Shown here one piece after another: positions 56,048 through 64,000 of a stretch of DNA of 64,000 nucleotides; the stretch's first letter is position 1; each line of letters starts with the position of its first letter. The translations under genes and the position numbers were made by a program. The notes beneath the pieces are model-generated. The model saw only the letters and a list, made by a program, of their open reading frames with translations. It was not told the origin of the DNA and did no database searches. Origin of the DNA: Klebsormidium nitens (lineage: Eukaryota; Streptophyta; Klebsormidiophyceae; Klebsormidiales; Klebsormidiaceae); NCBI GenBank assembly GCA_000708835.1, contig DF236952.1, forward strand, positions 1 to 64,000, given 5' to 3'.

Positions 56048-57727
56048 TCAAGTTCTCTTGGGACTGAGCTCAGACAAAGGACCAGTGTCTCGATCACGGT
56101 TGATCAGCAGCAGAACTGGCTTATACTGGTTGTTTGTCTCATCATAGCTCAGCACACCAGTTTCATAGATTTCACCAATCTCATCTTTTCTAGGGATTCT
56201 TCGAAGCTCTTGAGGCTGAAGACAGTGGTGGTACAAAAAGGGTAGAACGTCACCCGAACAACAGTGGTAGGGTGCATTTGTCGTTCAATCAAGCAAGCAG
56301 TGCCAGCAGGTGTTGTCATAAGGAAAAGAGACTGTTCAAAGATGAGATAGAAATCCCCAAATACGGCTAAAGCACCACACATGCATAACCACTGGGGAGT
56401 GGAGCATACCTGACTGCGGAGCAGGAGGAAGCGCAGTAGAGGAAGATCCTGGTCAGTCTTCAATCTGCAAAAAACACAGTGTTCTTTGAGCAATTACCGG
56501 CACGATTGCTCCTTGGGTACCACTGGCAGGCAATGGTGCAGCAAATGTGGGCGCCCCGTTCGAGGTTGTTCCGGTGCCTTTGCCATAGAGGTGGCACTAC
56601 CCTACCCCGGAGTTGGGATGTCCTTTGTTCTCGCCCCACTTCAAAACGCTCAGAACCATTGCCAATGGCGGCTCAGACGCTCTGCTAGGATGAGGCTTGG
56701 AATATTCAATGACCTTCCGTTCTCGGTCAACTTGGACAAACTGTCTGCTGCGACGCCTGATCATGTACAATCCAGGAGCAAAGAAGTGCCTTAGATGCCT
56801 CTAGTGCCTTAATACCCCAACAACACTAGTAAGTAAATCCAAACGTGCAGAAAGGACCATCAAAAGTATCCTTGAAGCATGCAATGTGGCCGACCGTTAC
56901 CTCAGTGTAATAATGTTGCGCCGCTGCCATTTGCTCGAAGCTCTCTCTTCCATCAAAGCTTTTCCTCACATGATGCACACTGGTTCCTGCAGGATGGACT
57001 GGCTTTGTCAGAAGCATAAATGGAATTCAGACGAATCATTCAAACTACTCAGATGAGTGCTGTTTGATATGAAGTTTTGGGAAATATCCGGAGAATGATT
57101 GTCCCACTTCATCTCACGTCAGGCCCTGTCAGAGACCTGGCGCATAAGAGCGGCACTGCCCATTCCCAGTTTCGTTCTTGCAGCCAGCACTTCAATTGGT
57201 TCGCACAAGGAACTCGAACCATTGTACACACGCGGCTGCTTCTTCGAGAGACTCAACAAAACAGAGTAGTAGGCAGAGCCAAGCGATCCAAGACGGGGAT
57301 AACTAGACTGTTACCACCAAAAGAGGAAATAGAGGCAACCAATGCTGATATATGTATCTTGGCTAAGCTGAAGTGCTTTGGTAATGATGCTTGAAAGCAT
57401 TGGTTTATAAGTATGCAATTCTGCTGCTGAGAAATGGAGAATGGAAGCTCAAAAGAGCGAGACATACTAGGAGATGCTGGAAGAAAGCTAACAGGTTCAG
57501 ACCTCTTTCATCTGCTTCACCACCGTTTCATCAAGGTTTACCACCGTTGAGAGCATGTCCTGCGTAAAAATACTCCTAAGTCCCAGCATCGGCACTCACC
57601 TGAGGATGCAGCGGCCACAGGGATCAACCAGCACCAGATCAATCACCATCACCAGCAGAATAGCTTCCTGTGAGTGGCAGATGAAGCAGAAGAGCGACCC
57701 GCCCAGCAGCCTGCGCCACTTTCGCGG
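56048..57727 (-). CDS. Unidentified gene, three exons supported, partial
   Basis: Three minus-strand exons with good splice signals join in phase: 57727-57600, 56464-56410 and 56215-56048 (stop TGA). They encode RKWRRLLGGSLFCFICHSQE, AILLVMVIDLVLVDPCGRCI, LKTDQDLPLLRFLLLRSQ, then PQELRRIPRKDEIGEIYETG and YKPVLLLINRDRDTGP. I do not recognise the family. The first exon has a hydrophobic stretch that could be buried or membrane-spanning, plus a CGRC pair. No ATG is in the supported part, so upstream exons in 57730-58160 are expected, close to the divergent SCI1-like gene. The last exon may instead splice on to another terminal exon nearer 55755. Confidence 0.4.
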
Positions 57728-58166
57728 CTAGCAAAGAGGGCGATCATGAGAGTGCGGGGAGAACGCTGACTGCAAAATCAATTTTCGGGGAATTTGTAGT
57801 GCAACTTCAAGCGCCTGGACACCGGTTTTGCAGATTGCAAATTGGGTTGAGGCGAGGTTTAACAGTCCAGTGAACTCTTGAAGCTTTCCACCAGCACGCG
57901 TTGTACAAGGCACTTGGTCAGGAACTTCTTGAGGTCTTGAGGGCCTCAACCTCAAAACCTATCGTCCAAACCCATGGTTCTGCACGACAGCATGAGAAAT
58001 CGATCATTTTGCCTTTCTCCCCTCCAGGAGCTACCTATTCCTAGCTAGGGCACAGGTACATTTTGATCAGCGCAGAGAACAGAAGCAGAGAAGCCAGAAA
58101 GGTAAGAGAACAGGGAGAGCAGAGTCAGAAAGTCTTGACGAGGATTGAGCAGAAGTTTGTAGTCAG
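57728..58166. promoter_or_regulatory. Divergent region upstream of SCI1-like gene
   Basis: Must contain the promoter of the plus-strand SCI1-like gene and probably the unresolved 5' end of the unidentified minus-strand gene. A minus-strand stretch reading QEFTGLLNLASTQFAICKTG may belong to that gene. No defined element is seen. Confidence 0.4.
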
Positions 58167-61100
58167 ATGGAGGAACAGCGAGTAAAGTCTGGCCAGGATC
58201 ATCGCCACAGTAGAAAAGAATGGCCTGACGAACCGTCTGTTGCGGGCCGCTCACCGGAACATGTTAGAAAGGGAGAACATAGGGGGAGGGACAGGAAGGG
58301 CGAAAAGCACCGGCGGAGAAACGAAGAGCGCGGCTCTTCATCAGACACTGGCGAGGAGTCAGAAGGAGAAAGGCAAGATAAACGGAACCGACGGAAGCGG
58401 AAGGAGAGGAGTGACACAGATAGTGAGAGCGACGATTCAGAGGAGGAGAGGAGGGAGCGAAGAAAAAGAAGGAAGGAGAAGCGGCGCAGGCGAGAGGAAA
58501 AGAAGCTCAAGAAAGAAAAGAAAAGCCGGTCCAAGGGGGGCACGAATAACGATAGTGGGAGTGGTGAAGATGAGAAGACAAAGAAGAGGCTGCTGAAAGA
58601 GGCAAAAAAGTTTCTGAAAAGTAAGTGATTCCCTGAGAAGTGGTGTTTGCACGTTGATGAGCGAGTCTTCGAATGGGCATCATAATCTTTCAAGTATGAT
58701 TTTGGCTCACTCAATTATGGCTGACTTGACGGACTGATTGACAGGGAAAGGTTTTAAGAAGGCTGACAAGTCTCGTCATGGTTTAAAACTAGGCTTATCC
58801 TTACATGTGACATCTTCCTCTTAGAGCCCCATGCAGTTGATTGCAAGGGGAATCGAAGCAAGTCTAGGACGGCTGTGAACCCTGTTCTGATAGCTCCTTA
58901 CTTTCAAGGGTGTTGAAGGAAGTCCAGAACAGCCGCAAAATTTGTCTTGAAGCTTCAAAAAATTTGTCTTGAAGCTTCAAATTTTCAATCATGCCAGAAG
59001 GTTACCCCACCCCTCAGAAAGGAAGTACCTTGTTCTGCAGAGCATTCCAGCAAGGGGGGCCAAGAGCTGGTGCTGAGTGCCGTCGGTCGAAAGGTTAGTC
59101 TTCAACACTGGCTCAAATGGAAAGTGTTGGGATGAGATACTGTCACTGCTAATGGACACTCTAGATCATCAGGGACTGCTTGGTGTTGCCTGGATTCTGA
59201 ATACTGGATCACTGGCATGAGACCTTGCTGGAAGGAGATTGTGAAATTGGCAGGATGCTGATGACAAGGAAGAAGGGCAGGCTCGCACTCCTGGCTCTTG
59301 CCGCCCACTTTCATCATCGCCCACAGTATGGAACAAAGTCGTACGTGCTTGACATACCCCGTCGGTTGGGAGTCGATAACACTTCAAGGTGTTTTCAAAG
59401 TTCGGTTTCTGCCTCAACAGCTGAAAAAGCTGTTCTGTGCACTTCGAGGAAACATTCACAAATTCAGTGTGCTCACTATCTGAAGCCAGTCAGCGTTTCA
59501 CAAGGCCTCGAATGCATGTTGGAGGAGTTTTGATCGTGCAATCACTACAGTCATTATCACCATGTAGTGCCCCAGTCACACTTCTGCTATAAGGTGCAAT
59601 AAATAGCAGACTAACCATCATGACTATGTTCTGCTTGCACCCAGTGATTCGGCAGAAGAGACAGTAACTCAGAACTTGCTACTCAAGCAGTCGCTTAGGC
59701 CACCCAATTTCGCTTATTAGCCCCTTAATCCCTTCTGCTCTTTCGCAGGTGGAACCAATCTCGACAGGGGACTACTTCCAGAAGAATGCCGAATTTGCCA
59801 CCTGGCTCCGGGAGGGTCGCGGCATCTTCTTCTCAGACCTCTCATCAGATCAGGCGCATGCGCTGTTTGATGCCTTCGTAACTGTTTACAACGAAGGAAA
59901 GCTGCCAGGTACAAGCCGCTGTCGTTCTTTTATACTGCTTGCTGTATCAGTTCTTTGGCGAACATCATACTGTAGGGAAGAGTTCGTGCAGATTGGATGG
60001 TCGAAACGAAGCCGTTTTATCCTTCACCGCAAGATCCTAGATTTTGTGGTGGCAATCTGCTTTGGATGTTATGAGCAGTTGCTTTTTTTGATGCAACAGT
60101 GTGCAAACACAGTAGACGTGCAATGATTGAGAACTTACATGGGATGGTCAGACTTAGGGGGGGTTCTCTTGGCTGACTGTTGGGTCCGTTCGATGCAGAG
60201 AAGTACTACGATGGAATCACCAGCACCCATGCGAAGCGTTCAGGCTTTACATGGGCCATCAAGGGTCGTGGTGATACAGGAGAAGGTAAGAACGGCATAG
60301 CACTTCGAATGGATGGAAGCTGACTCAAGGCTTTTAACGAAGCTACAGATCATTCAAAAGTAATCGTTTGCCGCGTACGAACCACTCTGAGGACGTGTTT
60401 TGGGGACCACGATAGGAGCGTTTGGAGGTTTTTCTCTGTTTTTGCGACAAGACGACTGCCCTCAGTAGGAAGGAGGAGTGACAGCGCTTTACTGAGGCTC
60501 GAAGCTCTATGAATCATTGAGCATCCTTTTCGATTGTCATACACTCAACTCGACCCAGGCCGTTTCGCGAATCTGCACATCATTGTGCCGGTGGGAGACC
60601 AGCAAAGCGATCGAGGCCGAAACTCAGCACGAGAAGCTTTCTGCAAATCGTAATTTTGTTCGAGAAGCGATGTTCGAAGATCAACGTTGGTTCTTCGCGT
60701 ACCGCAGAAACCTCACTGGAGGAATGATCCGAGCGATTAGGGGAGGGGGGCCCGCATGAAATACAGCCGTGAGGATTGAGACTTCTTGGGGCTTCGTTTG
60801 TTGTTTGATGATAAAGATCAGGTTCAGCTGAGACCGTGCTTGAAACCATGTGAAAGATATCGCTCAACCGCCTCTACTTTGCGCGTGTGTTAACCGGCAA
60901 CCATGTGCTTGCTGTGCAGACATCATGGCGGAGGAGGACCGGCGGGCGGCCGAAGCTGGCCGAGGGAAACTAGAGCGGAAGAAATGGATGCAGGATCAGG
61001 AGCTGTTACTGGACGAGATGCTGCCTAAGGCGACGGGGCGGGAGGCCGCTCTCGAGAAGAAGGCGGCGCGCAGAGAACAGCAGCGGGGCAGGGAAGACAG

Positions 61101-62501
61101 GTGCGCAGGGTCGTGTTCCTGTTCTCCTTAATTCCCGCATTCTGTTTTCCCTTGTCTGTTCTCAATTTTGTTTCCGCCTCACGTCGTCTCCGTATCCCAT
61201 CGCCCTTGTTTATAAGTTGTCAATCTCTGTCTGGAGGGGCATTTTGTGGGGTTTGGTTACATCGTCAAGACTTCTATTTCCGCAAAGTAAGTTTTCTTAG
61301 ACGCTATTAGTAGGGGCGCACGTGACTTTGCGATCCTTCAAGTTTGTCAGTCAGAGGTCACTCAGAGATTGGGCGTTGCACAAGTAGAAGGAGACAAGGA
61401 AACGGAACTGCAACACCACCTCGACGATATTGGAACTGAAAGCACGTTGGCCACAACAAACTAGCTGCACGTCTTGTCCTGTTCGTTCTTCGCGTGTTCC
61501 TTTCGGGCGAATTCTGGTCTCGTATGACGCAAGGACTCGGTCCTGCTCTGACGAAAACGGCATGATAATTGGAACGAATCTCAGCGGGCCACTAATCGGG
61601 CGTCTTTTCGTCGGCTTTGCGAGTGTCAAATGCTTGTCAAAGTCAGCAACGCCCTCCAGATACCTTTGCTCCCTTTATCCGAGGTTGTATGATATTGATG
61701 TGATATGTGTCCTGGACACAGGGTATGAACGTTAGACAATCCGACAGTGAAACGAAAGCTGTTGCTGGCGTTCTGAGTTAGCTTCAGTTTACGAACCGTC
61801 ACTAGAACTGATCGGAGACGTCTTCTTAACTCCGACCGTTGTTTGCTGCCTCCAGCCCGGAGCTGATGCGGGACAAGGACTTGCTGGGAGGCGGGGACGA
61901 TTTCCAGCAGCGGCTAGCACGAGAAAGGCAGCGGCGAGAGAAGCGCGTTGCGGCAAAGGCCGACGCCGTTGCGGAAAAGGTGACGGCATACGAAGCAGCG
62001 GAACAGGCAAAGCTCAATCAGTTCCGGGTAAGTGGCGATCGTTACGATTGTCTCAACGGCGGGTGTGAGAGCTTCTGATGACAGGCCTGGCGGGACAAGA
62101 TGAGAAAATTTTGTTGATGCGGAAGCATCAGAGAGTGTGGTAGGTGTTGCGCCTGTGCTGCGTCGATATAGAGATCAATCTCTTTGTAGCTGACTGAAGG
62201 GTCGACAGGCGCTTGAATTGGATAAACAGAGCAATGCACCAGTTTGATTCAAATGGCGGGCTGGTCTCTGTAGTTGGGCGTGTTTGTTGATTATCTGCTG
62301 GCATTTGGCACGTTCTCATGCCTCTAATGTTGCCTTGGTGCACTCTCTTATCAGAGCGCAACGATGACTTAGAGCGGCAACCTTTCTAGATGAGTGTCTT
62401 AGAATCTTTATTACTCCACTGAACACCCGGTATCGGTTTGCGTGCAGGCGCTGATTGGGGCTTCAGGAGGAAAGATAAGCATATCAAAACGGGCCGAATG
62501 A
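58167..62501 (+). CDS. SCI1-like (style cell-cycle inhibitor 1 family) lysine-rich nuclear protein
   Basis: 386 residues in seven exons: 58167-58620, 59041-59093, 59749-59908, 60199-60285, 60920-61100, 61856-62027, 62448-62501; all phases join. The first about 150 residues are extremely rich in Lys, Arg, Glu and Ser with RS/SD-like runs and many basic clusters, which fits nuclear localisation. The conserved core follows: STGDYFQKNAEFATWLREGR, GIFFSDLSSDQAHALFDAF, EGKLPEKYYDGITSTHAK and GFTWAIKGRGD. The C-terminal half is a charged helix (KLERKKWMQDQELLLDEMLP; DLLGGGDDFQQRLARERQRR) ending in LIGASGGKISISKRAE. In tobacco, SCI1 is a nuclear protein restraining cell proliferation in the pistil; in an organism without pistils the role must be more general, perhaps RNA-related. 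The name rests on recognition of the core and was not checked by search. Confidence 0.87.
58937..58980 (+). repeat. Two perfect tandem 22-bp copies, each with a 12-bp palindrome
   Basis: The unit aaaatttgtcttgaagcttc plus aa is present at 58937-58958 and 58959-58980, identical. Each holds the palindrome ttgaagcttcaa. They lie in intron 1 of the SCI1-like gene, where a looser duplication (about 58855-58890 against 58910-58940) precedes them. Confidence 0.85.
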
Positions 62502-63499
62502 AAGAAACCTTCTGGTTTTGAGAAACTCAAGTGTGCAGATGTCCTTCGTGTACAGCTACTGTCGTATTTGTCGTACAATGTACTGCAGTCCGACAGCTCA
62601 TGTCCATGCCATATGGAGTCATAATGACCTTAAAATGATTGTACCAGACGGCCATAAACCTAGTGTGTAGTCATTCCGTAAGCATGCGGCCACATCGTGT
62701 GCGGATCGTCAGTGCAAGACCGTCTATGTTTGACGATGCTAGAGACCCATGCCCACATGAATCTGAGCGTATCCTACTCGTGAGTCGTGTATGCCTATCT
62801 TACTACAAAGGCCGGCCGCGCAAATTTGTCAGAAGTTGGGTCATACGCAGCATGCGTGCGCCGCAAACGAAGGATACTGCAGCTGGCACACAGAATTGCA
62901 CACATGTACCTATATACGGTCACATGCCCGCGGCTGCGGTGTGCATGGGCCAACTGTTCGACGATCGACAAGCACCGTCTTATAGCTGCCGACGACGCGG
63001 TCGCTCTGCGTATGCCAACACATCAGGTCATGTTTCCATGCATATATATGCACACCCGATCTTTCAAAACTCGATCGACCAGAAACTTCAATTGACCCCC
63101 GCATGGAAGCGCAATTGTCATGTAGACAATCAGATGCGAATGTGCTATCTTTATACACGATATAAATGATAAGTAACAGTGTGCGAGCAACTTGGCTTGT
63201 TGAAGAACCCGTCTCGCCTTGTTGCTTTCGATCAGTCAATGCGCGAGGCCCTTCGCTCTAAGAAATAACCTGTACAACTCAGCGCCCCCCTCGTGGCATC
63301 CTGGCATTTTCGGCGCTTCAATGTCCACTTCCTCCTGCATGATACGTCACCAGGAGCACGATAAAGGCAACAGCCAAGAGCAGAAACCAGCACCTTCTCC
63401 AGCTCGATATGCATTCTCATAGCGGAAGGACTTAAAGTCGATCCTCGTTTGTTCTTTTTGGCTCACTACTACCGTCCCTTTAAGAATTTTAAGCCGACT
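62502..63499. other. 3' flank of SCI1-like gene, no gene supported
   Basis: Open frames on both strands overlap between 62640 and 63240, but none shows splice context or a family signature. The segment is rich in TGCA, CATG and ATAT-type short palindromes, like other spacers of the window at 22100-22500 and 53600-53760. No tRNA was found. Confidence 0.45.
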
Positions 63500-63990
63500 C
63501 AGAGGACACCCCTGGCAAATGTCAACTGATAAGTGCAGGGTCTGACCCACTCTTGAGATGTTGGCCAAGAGGATCCGTACCCTTGAGGATGACGAGAGTG
63601 ATCTCTTGCCAGCGATTCCCGCAGGCTTACATACGTCTGCGGCTTGTGAATGAAGCTAATCAAGCAGCGTTTACTTCGATTGCAGACCGTGCAGAAGTGA
63701 AGGCACTCTCTTCAGTTTCTGGTTTATCGGCGAGCTCGCTTGAAGACAGAGTCAGAAAGCTCACCTGCGTGCAAGCAGTCAGCTTCGTGGACTCGTTCTT
63801 GTCCATTGCGGTGGCATAGTGCTGTTGAATCTCGGAGGAGGAGAGAGCGCATTGAACGTAGAAGAAGGCCGTGGGCCGCATGCTCGTTTTCCGTCGACTG
63901 ATGCCAAGGAAGACGGGAGGGGACTGCAGAAAAGCAGCGATGCATCGCATCATTTGAGGGGAGAAGACAAGCCCGAGCATTACCATGATA
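63500..63990 (-). CDS. Doubtful partial gene at the window edge
   Basis: A minus-strand open stretch running down to about 63763 reads FFYVQCALSSSEIQQHYATA and TKLTACTQ, then meets a consensus CAG/GTGAGC donor. A second stretch at 63600-63520 reads ITLVILKGTDPLGQHLKSGS. Two frames are open in the first stretch and the boundaries cannot be fixed. It may be a gene that continues past the window end; function unknown. Confidence 0.2.
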
Positions 63991-64000
63991 AGTAGAAGGG

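Noticed and set aside
56826-57017. Extra exon (AGTSVHHVRKSFDGRESFEQ) for the unidentified minus-strand gene
   Set aside because: With the required phase from the 57600 donor it hits a stop codon; skipping it gives a continuous frame.
62640-63170. Plus-strand open frame of 176 codons downstream of the SCI1-like gene
   Set aside because: Three overlapping frames are open on the plus strand and one on the minus; no splice sites, family motifs or coding bias support it.
1-64000. CRISPR arrays, bacterial operons, phage or viral genes, toxin genes
   Set aside because: No regularly spaced repeats, ribosome-binding-site-led gene strings or such proteins were seen; the gene structure is eukaryotic throughout.

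Overview
The window is nuclear DNA from a plant-lineage eukaryote. Its genes are split into many short exons by introns with GT-AG (twice GC-AG) borders. The protein set is streptophyte in flavour: a BTB-NPH3 protein, a soluble PAS hybrid histidine kinase, an SCI1-type nuclear protein, and a DUF1338 enzyme with a plastid-type leader. Moderate GC and the absence of recognisable transposons across 64 kb suggest a streptophyte alga (Klebsormidium-like) or a bryophyte-grade plant. The species cannot be named from the sequence. All gene models were built by hand from splice signals, reading phase and family resemblance. For eight genes the exons run in frame from an ATG to a stop; for one the 5' end is open.

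Layout. 817-12490 (-): hybrid histidine kinase, 20 exons, 1310 aa. 14774-20901 (-): BTB-NPH3 protein, 11 exons, 697 aa. 22956-27478 (-): DHHC-family palmitoyltransferase with HHHC in place of DHHC, 10 exons, 503 aa. 29252-30357 (+): h-type thioredoxin, 3 exons. 32553-33130 (-): a possible small gene. 34092-about 41690 (-): DUF4091/GH123-like glycoside hydrolase, at least 13 exons, with a decayed tandem exon duplication in one intron. 42982-47996 (-): NSUN6-type PUA/NOL1-NOP2-Sun RNA methyltransferase with a large acidic insertion. 48667-52932 (+): DUF1338 2-oxoadipate dioxygenase/decarboxylase (FLO7-like). 53892-55331 (-): intronless S28 serine carboxypeptidase. 56048-57727 (-): unidentified three-exon gene fragment. 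58167-62501 (+): SCI1-like nuclear protein. 63500-63990 (-): a doubtful partial gene at the edge.

The genes belong to unrelated pathways: two-component signalling, phototropin-type adaptors, S-acylation, redox, glycan hydrolysis, RNA m5C, lysine catabolism, proteolysis and nuclear regulation. This is an ordinary eukaryotic neighbourhood, not a functional cluster. The regulatory feature that stands out is the 670-bp divergent spacer between the RNA methyltransferase and the DUF1338 gene, which carries a 16-bp perfect inverted repeat built from two telo-box motifs. Other points worth following are the HHHC active site, the about 260-residue insertion in the methyltransferase, the dead or poison exon copy in the DUF4091 gene, two GC-AG introns, and an intronic repeat shared by two genes in opposite orientation.
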